Part shown: positions 42,114-50,183 of the stretch, one piece after another
How the letters are laid out: each line of letters begins with the position of its first letter
Numbering within the stretch: the first letter of the stretch is position 1
NCBI GenBank assembly: GCA_963808775.1
Contig: CAWEGR010000001.1
Span: forward strand, 74,039-138,038
Direction: 5' to 3'
Origin: JACVRW01 sp963808775
GTDB taxonomy: Bacteria > Actinomycetota > Thermoleophilia > Solirubrobacterales > Thermoleophilaceae
DNA length: 64,000 nucleotides
Made by a program: the position numbers and the translations under genes
The notes under the pieces: model-generated
Told to the model about the DNA's origin: nothing
Seen by the model: only the letters and a program-made list of their open reading frames with translations
Databases searched by the model: none

Positions 42114-43734
42114 CCCGCAGGCAGCAGCTTCCCCGGGTTCATGATCCCCTCGGGGTCGAGCCGCCCCTTCGCGGCGCGCAGCAGCTCGAGCCCGAGCTCC
42201 CCGACCTCGGCGCGCATCCAGGGCGCGTGGTCGCGGCCGACGGCGTGGTGGTGCGTGATCGTGCCGCCGCTCGCGACGATCGCGTCGCTCGCGGCGGTCT
42301 TGGCTGCGCTCCACTGAGCGAGCGCATCCTCCTCCTGGCGCGCCAGGAACGTGAAGTAGAGGGACGCGCCGGAGCGGTACAGGTGCGAGACGTGGCACAT
42401 CACGAGCGGCGGCGTGCCGCGTGCCGACAGCGCGCCGCGCAGGGCGTCGCCCACGGCGGCGTAGAGCGCGGCGAGATTGCTCCACGAGGTCGCGGTCTCG
42501 AGCGTCTCGACGAGCACGCGTCGGCGTGAGCAGCTCGTCGCGCAGGTACGGGCCGGAGTAGCGGCTCTTCAGCCAGCCCTCCCCGGGCCTGCGCGCCGAG
42601 GGTCACCCCGCCCCCCGCCCGCAACGACTCCGCGGCGAGCAGCCGCCGGCGCTCGACGTCGTCGACGGTGCCCTCGAAGCCGACGATCGCGAGCGCGCCG
42701 TGCTCGTGGCCCCTCATGCGCAGGTAGCGCCTGCCGAGCTTCTCCGTCGTCCCCCCGGTCGAGGCGAGCGCGAGCGAGAGACGCGTCTCCTCCTCGTCCG
42801 AGAGCCGCGCCACGTCCGGGGAGGCGCCCGCCTGCTCCATCACGCGGAAGGCCTCGCAGCCCTCCGCGAAGCTGCGGAAGGACCAGCCCTCGTAGCGGCG
42901 CTCCTCCGGTACGGCGCGCACGCGCAGCGTCGCGTCGCAGATCACGCCGAGCACCCCCTCCGACCCAACCACGAGCTCGCGCAGGTCGGGACCGGCGCCG
43001 CTCGCCGGCAGCGGGCGCGCGTCGAGCTCCCCGGCGGGAGCGATCAGCCGCACGCCCTCCACGAGCTCGTCGGAGCGCCCGAAGCCGGTCGACGCCTGGC
43101 CGGCCGAGCGCGTGGCGAGCCACCCGCCGACGGTCGAGTACTCGAACGACTGGGGGAAGTGGCCAAGGGTCAGCCCGTGCTCCGCGAGCAGGGCCTCCGC
43201 ACGCGGGCCGAGCACTCCCGCCTCGAGGCGGGCGGTGAGCGAGACGCCGTCCACGTCGAGCAGCCGGTCGAGCCGCCGCAGGTCGAGCGTGACCGCGCCC
43301 GCGAATCCGTCCGCATAGGGCTCGACGCCGCCGACGACGCTGGTTCCGCCGCCGAACGGGATCACGGCCAGGCGCAGCTCCGCGGCCGCCGCGAGGACGG
43401 CGGCCACCTCCTCGGCGCTTCCGGGCCCGACCACGAGGTCGGGCGCGCTCGCGGCGTCGCCGGCGCGCAGCCGGACGAGGTCCGGGTACGAGCGCCCGGC
43501 CGCATGCGCCACGCGCGTCTCGCGGTCGTCGCGCACGTGCTCCGCCCCCACCAGGCTCGCGAGGCGCTCGCGCGGCGCGCCGTTCAGCCGGGCGTCGGGC
43601 AGGCGCACCGCGTCGAGTGCCACGGGCGGCCGCGGCTCCACGGTCTCGAGGCCGAGCTCCGCGGCGAGCAGGGCCTCCGCGGCGGGCGGCAGCGCCACCT
43701 CGTGGCCGTCCTCGCCCCAGCCCCACCAGCGCAT
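42110..43734 (-). CDS. FAD-linked oxidase, alkyldihydroxyacetonephosphate synthase-like (frameshifted near 42590)
   Basis: The start MRWWGWGEDGHEVALP is characteristic of bacterial alkyl-DHAP synthase-like proteins. The PP-loop FAD domain has PDLVVGPGSAEEVAAVL, AVIPFGGGTSVVGGVE, FPQSFEYSTVGGWLATRSAG and VGSEGVLGVI. One extra C near 42590 breaks the frame; the rest (GEGWLKSRYSGPYLRDEL, then HHHAVGRDHAPW and LDPEGIMNPGKLLP) is intact. The His-rich loop and MNPGK tail are the C-terminal FAD-oxidase signature. The restored length is about 541 residues. It may make ether lipids or oxidise a hydroxy acid; by-eye assignment cannot decide. Confidence 0.87.
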
Positions 43735-44177
43735 CAGCCCCGCCCCTCCTCGAACAGGCCGGCGAGGCCATCGACCGCTCCGGCCACCTGGCGCGTGGCC
43801 GCCGACCGGAACTGCATCGGGGCAAAGCGCGCCCACCCGCGCGGACGCTGCTCGATCGCGACCTCGACCCGCGTGCCGCCCTCCGCGGCCGTGAGCGAGA
43901 CCGTGGTGACCGCCGAGGCGAGGATGCGCTCGAAGGGCGTCTCGTCAACCTCCTGGCGCCATACGAGCCGATGCGGGGGCTCGGCCTCCACTCGCGTGTA
44001 GTCGGCCCTGACGGACTTGCCCTTCGGCGAGGTCAGGACGGTCGTCCACTCGTCCTCGGAGGCGTCCTCAACGCGCGCGACGCCCGGCCACCAGCGCGGC
44101 AGCTGATCGGGCACGCTGACGACCGCCCAGACCTCCTCGGGCGTCGCCGTCACGAGGGCGTCGCGCCTCGCGATCAC
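43734..44177 (-). CDS. SRPBCC (polyketide cyclase/dehydrase) family protein
   Basis: The protein has 147 residues from GTG 44177. The START-like opening is RRDALVTATPEEVWAVVSVP with PRWWPGVARVE. It overlaps apt by 4 nt upstream and the FAD oxidase ATG by one base downstream, so it is in the same operon. Ligand unknown; the pairing with a lipid-type oxidase is suggestive only. Confidence 0.82.
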   Translation of the reverse strand: MIARRDALVTATPEEVWAVVSVPDQLPRWWPGVARVEDASEDEWTTVLTSPKGKSVRADYTRVEAEPPHRLVWRQEVDETPFERILASAVTTVSLTAAEGGTRVEVAIEQRPRGWARFAPMQFRSAATRQVAGAVDGLAGLFEEGRG

Positions 44178-44695
44178 TCGGACGAGTAGACGACGAGCGA
44201 CCTGACGTCATAGCCGGCAAGCCGCTCGCGTCCGTTCAGGAATGCCAGCTCGATCACGAACGCGCATCCTGCCACGACGCCGCCGGCCTGCTCGACCAGG
44301 TGGCAGCAGGCGCTCGCCGTTCCGCCCGTCGCGAGCAGGTCGTCGTGGACGAGCACGCGCGCTCCGCCGCGCACGGCGTCGGCGTGGACCTCGAGCGCGT
44401 CGACCCCGTACTCGAGCTGGTATTCGACCGACGCGACCTCGCGCGGCAGCTTCCCCGGCTTGCGCGCGAGGATGAAGCCGGCGCCCGCCGCCGCCGCCAC
44501 GGCGGCCCCGAGCACGAAGCCGCGCGCCTCGGCCGAGACGACGTGGTCGATCTCGAGCGAACGCGCGTACTCCGCCAGCTCGTCGATCGCGAAGCGCAGC
44601 GCCGCTGGATCGAGGAAGACGGGCGTGATGTCCTTGAAGACGATCCCCGGCCTGGGGAAGTCGGGGATGTCCTGGATGTGGTCCTCGAGGCGCAT
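44174..44695 (-). CDS. apt: Adenine phosphoribosyltransferase
   Basis: The protein has 173 residues. RLEDHIQDIPDFPRPGIVFK, DITPVFLDP, SAEARGFVLGAAVAAA and the PRPP-binding VLVHDDLLATGGTASAC identify Apt. It salvages adenine to AMP. It is 19 bp downstream of the ftsR-like gene. Confidence 0.96.
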   Translation of the reverse strand: MRLEDHIQDIPDFPRPGIVFKDITPVFLDPAALRFAIDELAEYARSLEIDHVVSAEARGFVLGAAVAAAAGAGFILARKPGKLPREVASVEYQLEYGVDALEVHADAVRGGARVLVHDDLLATGGTASACCHLVEQAGGVVAGCAFVIELAFLNGRERLAGYDVRSLVVYSSE

Positions 44696-44714
44696 GGGCG
44701 GCCCGCCGGCGCGC

Positions 44715-45449
44715 TCAGCGCGCGAGCTTGCGCAGGTCGCGCACCAGGAGCAGGTGCTTGAGGTGCGACGCGATCGCGGCGAGGTTCTCGAGCGCCTCGA
44801 CCGCCTCCTTGCGGCGCTCGGGATTCCGCGAGCGGAGCGCGGGCGCCAGGATCTGCTCGAGCAGCGCGGCCTCGCGGTCCGCGGAGGTGCGGAAGACGCG
44901 CAGGTTGCGCCCGCCGACCCCGAAGCGCTTCAGCTCCGTCACGGCGCGCACGATCTCGCGCTCCGTGTCGTCGTAGACGGTCTCGCCGTCGCGGCGATCC
45001 CCCTTGATCACGCCGAAGTCCTCGAGCTCCTTCACGAGTCCGGCGTCCGCGCCGGTCTCGTCGAGCACCTCGGCGAGCGAGTAGTGCGAGCCCGGGCCGC
45101 GCAGCGCGAAGGTCGAACGGCGCATGGCCGCCCGCGGCTCAGCCGGATCGGTCTGCTGGACCTCCGTGTCGCCGCGTCCCGCCGCGAGCTCCTGGCGGAT
45201 CACCCGCAGCGGCAGGAACTCGTCGCGCTGCAGCCGCAGGATCGTGCGCAGACGGTCGACGTCGACCTGGCCGTAGAGCCGGTAGCCGCCGGGCGTGCGC
45301 CGCGGCGCGAGCAGCTTCTGGTCCTCGAGATAGCGGATCTTCGAGATCGAGATGTCGGGGAACTCGCGCTCGAGCTGCTTGCAGACGGCGCCGATCGTCA
45401 GCGCCTTCTCCTTGCGGGGAGGCGTCGCGGGCTCGATTTCGGTGCTCAT
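44715..45449 (-). CDS. ftsR: MerR-type regulator FtsR
   Basis: The protein has 244 residues. An N-terminal MerR winged helix (LTIGAVCKQLEREFPDISIS, IRYLEDQKLLAPRRTPGGYR, YGQVDVDRLRTILRLQ) is followed by a second, divergent MerR-like half (YSLAEVLDETGADAGLVKEL). This double layout, lying directly after an FHA gene, matches actinobacterial FtsR, which activates ftsZ. It overlaps the FHA gene by 4 nt. Confidence 0.88.
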   Translation of the reverse strand: MSTEIEPATPPRKEKALTIGAVCKQLEREFPDISISKIRYLEDQKLLAPRRTPGGYRLYGQVDVDRLRTILRLQRDEFLPLRVIRQELAAGRGDTEVQQTDPAEPRAAMRRSTFALRGPGSHYSLAEVLDETGADAGLVKELEDFGVIKGDRRDGETVYDDTEREIVRAVTELKRFGVGGRNLRVFRTSADREAALLEQILAPALRSRNPERRKEAVEALENLAAIASHLKHLLLVRDLRKLAR

Positions 45450-45913
45450 CGCTCGTCCAGGTAGGTCAGCTTGTACTTGCCCACCTGAAGCTCGTCACCG
45501 TTCTGGAGCCGGTGTGACTCGATCCGCCTGCGGTTGACGTAGGTGCCGTTCAGCGAGCCGAGGTCGTCGATGTAGAGCCCGTCGCGCCGCCGCACGAGCA
45601 GGGCATGGTTGCGCGAGACGGTCACGTCGTCGAGGAAGATCTCCGCCTCGGGGCTGCGCCCGATCGTCATGCGCTCCCCGCTCAGGTTGAAGGCCTCGCC
45701 GGAGCGCCCGCCGCCGGCGCGGATCACGAGAGCGTCGCCCTCGTGCGTCACCTCGTCGAGCTCCACCGCGCGCAGCTCGCCGCTCTCATCGATCTTGTAG
45801 ACCTCGGTGGTGTCGCCAGGCTTCTTCTCGCCGGCCTCGCCGAGGAACGCGCCGCACTTCTGGCAGTAGTTGGCGCCCTCCGCGTTGACGAACCCGCACT
45901 CCGGGCAGTGCAC
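45446..45913 (-). CDS. Zinc-ribbon FHA-domain protein (GarA/OdhI-like)
   Basis: The protein has 155 residues. An N-terminal zinc ribbon (CPECG and CQKCG, Cys 3, 6, 17, 20) precedes a linker with GDTTEVYKID, comparable to the phosphorylated Thr-Thr pair of GarA/OdhI. The FHA domain follows: MTIGRSPEAEIFLDDVTVSR with NHALLV and LGSLNGTYVNRRRI. GarA binds and restrains 2-oxoglutarate metabolism when unphosphorylated. The zinc ribbon is not in mycobacterial GarA, so the exact targets may differ. FHA-ftsR order is conserved in actinobacteria. Confidence 0.87.
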   Translation of the reverse strand: MHCPECGFVNAEGANYCQKCGAFLGEAGEKKPGDTTEVYKIDESGELRAVELDEVTHEGDALVIRAGGGRSGEAFNLSGERMTIGRSPEAEIFLDDVTVSRNHALLVRRRDGLYIDDLGSLNGTYVNRRRIESHRLQNGDELQVGKYKLTYLDER

Positions 45914-45923
45914 GGCGGCGCCC

Positions 45924-46184
45924 CTACTCGACGTCGTCGTCGGCCGGGATCCCCTTCCCCGAGAGGATGTCGGTGAGCTGCTGAACGTCGGCGCCTGAGA
46001 TAACGGCCTCGCCCTCCTCGTGCTTCTTGCGCAGCCGGTTCACGAGCTCCGCACGCAGGATGTCGATCTTGCCGTGGAGGATCCGGCGCCGGTACGACAC
46101 CTCCTGCTCCTCCTCCGTGAGCTGCTGGATGAGGTCCTTCAGCTCCTGGTCTGTGAGCGCGCCGAGATCGGGAAACGTGTCCAA
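45924..46184 (-). CDS. rsiG: RsiG-like cyclic-di-GMP-responsive anti-sigma factor
   Basis: The protein has 86 residues from TTG 46184 (GAAAGGA 8-9 nt upstream); a GTG at 46223 would add 13 residues. LGALTDQELKDLIQQLTEEE leads into a helix QEVSYRRRILHGKIDILRAE. Streptomyces RsiG binds cyclic di-GMP through E(X)3S(X)2R(X)3Q(X)3D repeats; here Glu, Ser, Arg and Asp fit with His in place of Gln. One motif copy suggests a homodimer, as described for deep-branching actinobacteria. It would hold a WhiG/FliA-type sigma factor. Confidence 0.75.
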   Translation of the reverse strand: MDTFPDLGALTDQELKDLIQQLTEEEQEVSYRRRILHGKIDILRAELVNRLRKKHEEGEAVISGADVQQLTDILSGKGIPADDDVE

Positions 46185-46226
46185 GAAACGGTCCTTTCGG
46201 GGGTGAACAACCCACCGTAGCACGGC

Positions 46227-46850
46227 TCAAGTAGAGGTTGAGCCTTTGGCCATGGCGCGCAGTCCATCTTGCAGATAGATCGCGGTCGCCGCAAGGGTCA
46301 TCGCGAGGCCGACGTAGAGCAGCGCCTCGGGCACCCAGCTATCCCACACGAGCGCCAGCGCGAGGGCGCTCATCGTGGGCCAGACGGCCCAGCGGCCGAG
46401 CATGTTGACGTTCAGGTCGAGGCCGCGCCGCAGGGCCACCTGCGTCAGCAGGAGCATGAACGCCTCGCGCCCCGCGAGCACGAGCAGCGCCCAGCGCGGC
46501 AGCAGCTCCTGGTCCCAGGCGACGATCGCCCCGGCGAGCACGAGCAGGCGGTCCGTGAGCGGGTCGAGCAACGCGCCGAGCCGGCTGTACTGGCCCGTGA
46601 TGCGCGCCACCATGCCGTCGAGGTAGTCCGTCCACGCGATCACCGCGAAGAGGATGAAGGCGGTCGTGTCGGTGCCCTCCCCGTCCAGCGCGACGGCGAG
46701 GAAGACGGGGATGAGCGCGATGCGCACGAACCCGATCGCGTTCGGGATCGTCCACGGGTGGAGTGCCTCGCCGCGACGCGTCTCTGGCGGCGGGCCTCCG
46801 GATCTGTCGAGGCCAGAGAGGCGCCTGAAGGTCAGGGGAGGCTTCGCCAC
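46227..46850 (-). CDS. pgsA: CDP-alcohol phosphatidyltransferase (PgsA-like)
   Basis: The protein has 207 residues with about five membrane helices. The family signature DG(X)2AR(X)8G(X)3D(X)3D is complete in DYLDGMVARITGQYSRLGAL followed by LDPLTDR. TIPNAIGFVRIALIPVFL is the usual first helix. It most likely makes phosphatidylglycerophosphate from CDP-diacylglycerol and glycerol-3-phosphate; phosphatidylinositol-phosphate or cardiolipin synthases share the motif. It overlaps the 3' end of proS by 19 nt. Confidence 0.88.
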   Translation of the reverse strand: MAKPPLTFRRLSGLDRSGGPPPETRRGEALHPWTIPNAIGFVRIALIPVFLAVALDGEGTDTTAFILFAVIAWTDYLDGMVARITGQYSRLGALLDPLTDRLLVLAGAIVAWDQELLPRWALLVLAGREAFMLLLTQVALRRGLDLNVNMLGRWAVWPTMSALALALVWDSWVPEALLYVGLAMTLAATAIYLQDGLRAMAKGSTST

Positions 46851-48529
46851 AGCTCCGCGGCCGCGTCGGCCGCCCCCTCGAGCGGCAGCGAGCGCTTCTC
46901 CTGGCCGCGCCGCACCTGCACGTCGACCTCACCGGCCTCGAGGCCGCGCTTGCCCACCGTGAGCCGCAGCGGGCAGCCGAGCAGCTCGGCGTCGGCGAAC
47001 TTCTCGCCCGCGCTGCCGCCCCGGTCGTCGTAGAGGACGTCGAGGCCCGTGGCGCGCAGCTCCTCGTAGAGCCTGTCGGCGACCTCGCGCGCCTCCTCCC
47101 CCTCCTTGCCGAGCGTGACGAGCTCGACGTCGAAGGGCGCGACGCTGCGCGGCCAGGCGATCCCCGCGTCGTCGTAGTGCTGCTCGATCGCGGCCGCCAC
47201 GATGCGCGCCGGCCCGATCCCGTAGGAGCCCATCCAGATCAACTGCTCCTTGCCGTCCTCGTCGAGATAGCGAGCGCCGAGCGGCTCCGAGTAGCGCGTG
47301 CCGAGCTTGAAGATGTTGCCCACCTCGATCGCCGGCTCGACCCGGATCGTGCCGCCGCCCGGCGCGCCGTCGCCGTTCTCGACCCGGCGAACGTCGACCC
47401 ACTCCGCCTCGAAGTCGCGACCGGGCTCGACGCCCGTCAGGTGGATGTCCGTCTCGTTGCCGCCCGTGACGAGCCCCTTCAGGCCGCGCAGGGCCTCGTC
47501 GGCGAGCACGGGCGCGCGGCCGCCGATCGGGCCGATGAAGCCCGGCTCCGCGCCGAACTGGGAGCGCACCTCCTCCACCTCGGCGGGCCGGAAGGCGGCG
47601 CCGAGGAGGTTCTGGAGCTTGATCTCGTTGAGGCGGTGGTCGCCGCGGACGAGAACGAGCACGGGGCCGCGCTCGTCGACGATCACCGGCATCGCCTTGA
47701 TCAGCGCTCCCGCCGGCGTCCCGAGCATCGCGGCCACCGCGTCGATGGTCGTGGCGCCGGGGGTCTCGGCGCGCTGCGGGCTGTCCGCCGGCTCCGGCAG
47801 GCCGTCGACGCGCTGCGGAGTGCCCGTCGCGATCTCGACGTTGGCGGCGTAGCCGGCGTCCGAGAGCGCAACGTCGTTCTCGCCGGCCTCGCAGGGGGCC
47901 ATGTACTCGTGCGCGCCGAGTCCGCCCATCATCCCAACGTCCGACTCCACCCGGTACCACTCGAGGCCGAAGCGGTCGAACATGCGGTCGTAGGCCTCGA
48001 TGAACTTGTTGTAGGAGACGTCGAGGCCGTCGACGTCGCGGTCGAAGGAGTAGGCGTCCTTCATGATGAACTCGCGCGTCCGCAGCACCCCGGCGCGCGG
48101 CCGCGGCTCATCGCGCTCCTTCGTCTGGAAGTGGTAGAGCAGCTTCGGCAGGTCCCTGTAGGAACGCACCTCGCGCGAGACGTGGAACGTGAGATTCTCC
48201 TCGTGCGTCATCGCGAGCACGAGCTCCGCCCCACGGCGATCCTGCAGCTTGAACAGCTCGTCGATGTCGTAGCGGCCCGAGCGCTTCCAGAGCTCGGCGG
48301 GCTGGAGCACCGGCATCAGCATCTCGCCGCAGCCGATCGCGTCGAGCTCCTCGCGGATGATCTGCTCGACCTTGCGGTGCGAGCGCCAGCCGGCCGGCAA
48401 CCAGGTCCACATGCCGGCGCCGAGCTGCCGCGCGAGCCCGGCTCGCACCAGCAGCCGGTGCGAGATGGCCTCGGCGTCGGCCGGCGCCTCCTTGACGGTG
48501 GGCAGGAAGTAGCGGCTGAGACGCGTCAC
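46832..48529 (-). CDS. proS: Prolyl-tRNA synthetase (bacterial type)
   Basis: The protein has 565 residues from GTG 48529. Class II motif 1 (GLARQLGAGMWTWLPAGWR), motif 2 (FHVSREVRSYRDLPKLLYHF with QTKERDEPRPR) and motif 3 (GSYGIGPARIVAAAIEQ) are present. The YbaK-type editing insertion (INS, about residues 230-390) has GTPAGALIKAMPVIVDE. Length and insertion match the bacterial ProS class. It charges tRNA-Pro and edits Ala-tRNA-Pro. Confidence 0.96.
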   Translation of the reverse strand: MTRLSRYFLPTVKEAPADAEAISHRLLVRAGLARQLGAGMWTWLPAGWRSHRKVEQIIREELDAIGCGEMLMPVLQPAELWKRSGRYDIDELFKLQDRRGAELVLAMTHEENLTFHVSREVRSYRDLPKLLYHFQTKERDEPRPRAGVLRTREFIMKDAYSFDRDVDGLDVSYNKFIEAYDRMFDRFGLEWYRVESDVGMMGGLGAHEYMAPCEAGENDVALSDAGYAANVEIATGTPQRVDGLPEPADSPQRAETPGATTIDAVAAMLGTPAGALIKAMPVIVDERGPVLVLVRGDHRLNEIKLQNLLGAAFRPAEVEEVRSQFGAEPGFIGPIGGRAPVLADEALRGLKGLVTGGNETDIHLTGVEPGRDFEAEWVDVRRVENGDGAPGGGTIRVEPAIEVGNIFKLGTRYSEPLGARYLDEDGKEQLIWMGSYGIGPARIVAAAIEQHYDDAGIAWPRSVAPFDVELVTLGKEGEEAREVADRLYEELRATGLDVLYDDRGGSAGEKFADAELLGCPLRLTVGKRGLEAGEVDVQVRRGQEKRSLPLEGAADAAAELWRSLP

Positions 48530-48612
48530 GGCGGCCAGTCTAAATTGTCGCCTGATGCCGTCCCGCGCCAGGGCGTGAACGGCCGGCGGGAGCCCGACCG
48601 GTCCGGAGGGGC

Positions 48613-48792
48613 TCAGCGAGCGGCCGCGAGGGGCCTGCCGCCGTCGCTGCGGACGTTCGGCGGGAAGCAGAGGCTTCGATGGACTGCTGACGCGCGCGGA
48701 CCGTCGAACCTCACGAGGTACTGGTCATGCGGGGCGAGGGGCGAGCGGCACACGCGGCACACGGGACGTGACTCGGAGTGCGGGGCGGTCAT
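48613..48792 (-). CDS. Small CxxC protein (59 residues)
   Basis: From ATG 48792 the frame encodes PVCRVCRSPLAPHDQYLVRF and a later Cys in RSLCFPPNV, a likely small zinc-binding or structural fold. It lies between ispG and proS. The Cys-pair pattern and codon bias favour a real gene; function unknown. Confidence 0.5.
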   Translation of the reverse strand: MTAPHSESRPVCRVCRSPLAPHDQYLVRFDGPRASAVHRSLCFPPNVRSDGGRPLAAAR

Positions 48793-48859
48793 AGAACCCT
48801 CATCGCCCCTGGGGCGAGGCACCTCAATACGCCAAATCGGGGATTCTGCGCGACCGCGC

Positions 48860-50156
48860 TCAGGCGCGCGTGAAGCGGCGCCCAGCGGTCGGCGAGGAAT
48901 CCTCGTCGAGCACGATGCGCTTGGCCTTGGACGCTCCCGCCATCGGCAGCCCGGAGCCGTTGTCGAGCGCCTCCTCGGTCGCCGCGGCGGCCTCCATCGC
49001 GGCGATCCGCTCCGGGGTGAGCTCGCCGGCGTTCTCCTCCTCGATCTTCGAGAGCCAGGCGGCGCCCTCGGCGGCCTCCTGCTCGTCGACCTCGACCGTC
49101 CCACGGTCGATCGACCTGTCGATCTCGGCGAACAGCGCGTCGACGAGGTCGTCCTGCGGCACCTTCCGCAGCGGCTTGCCGTGGGCGAAGATGAGCCCCT
49201 CGTTCTTCGCGCCCGTGATGCCGAAGTCGGCGGCGGCCGCCTCGCCGATCCCGTTCACGGCGCAGCCGAGCACGGCCACCTCGATCGGGTCGTCGTAGGC
49301 GCGCAGGCGCTCCTCGATCTCGGCCACGACGGTGTCCATGTCGAACTGGAGCCGCCCGCAGGTCGGACAGGCGATCAGCACCGGGCCGCGCTCGCGCAGC
49401 TTGAGCGCCTTGAGGATCTCCCAGGCGACCTTGACCTCCTCCTCGGCGTGGAAGGTCGAGAGCGAGATGCGGATCGTGTCGCCGATGCCGTCGGCGAGCA
49501 GGGTGCCGAGGCCGACCGCCGACTTCAGCGATCCCGACCACTTCGTCCCGGCCTCGGTGATGCCGAGGTGCAGCGGGTTGTCGATCTTCTCGGACAGCAG
49601 GCGGTTCGAGGCGATCGTGTTCGGCACGTTCGTCGACTTGATCGACACCTTGAAGTCGTGGAAATCGAGCCTGTCCATCAGCTCGACGTGCTCGAGGGCC
49701 GCGTTCACGAGCGCCTCGACGGGGTTCTCGCGCTCCAGCTCGTGCAGGTGCTTCGGCAGGGAGCCCGAGTTGACGCCGATGCGCATCGGCACGCTTGCCG
49801 CGCGCGCCTTCTCGACCACCTCGCCGGTCTTCTCGAAGCCGCCGATGTTGCCGGGGTTGATGCGGATGCAGTGGGCGCCCGCGTCGATCGCCTTGAGCGC
49901 CAGGGTGTGGTTGAAGTGGATGTCCGCGATCACGGGGATCGGGGACTCCGTCGACGATGCGCGCCAGCGCGCGCACGTCCTCGTCGCGCGGAACGGCGCA
50001 GCGGACGAGGTCGCCGCCCGCCTCAGCGATCGCGTGGATCTGCTTCATCGTGGCGTCGAAGTCGGCGGTCTCCGTCTTCGTCATCGACTGCACGGCGACG
50101 GGAGCCCCGCCGCCGATCTTCACGCCACCGACGTCGATCTGGCGCCTGGAAGACAT
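48860..50156 (-). CDS. ispG: 4-hydroxy-3-methylbut-2-enyl diphosphate synthase IspG (frameshifted near 49937)
   Basis: The start RQIDVGGVKIGGGAPVAVQS with MTKTETAD is typical. A run of four C near 49937 breaks the frame; with three C it reads GVPIPVIADIHFNHTLALKA. The rest has IRINPGNIGG, VSIKSTNVPNTIASNR and the iron-sulfur Cys in IACPTCGRLQFD and LGCAVNGIGEAAAADFG. IspG makes HMBPP in the MEP isoprenoid pathway, together with dxr in this cluster. An essential step, so the frame break is probably an assembly error. Confidence 0.94.
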
Positions 50157-50183
50157 CGCCAGTTCATGGTAGTGACGGGCGGC

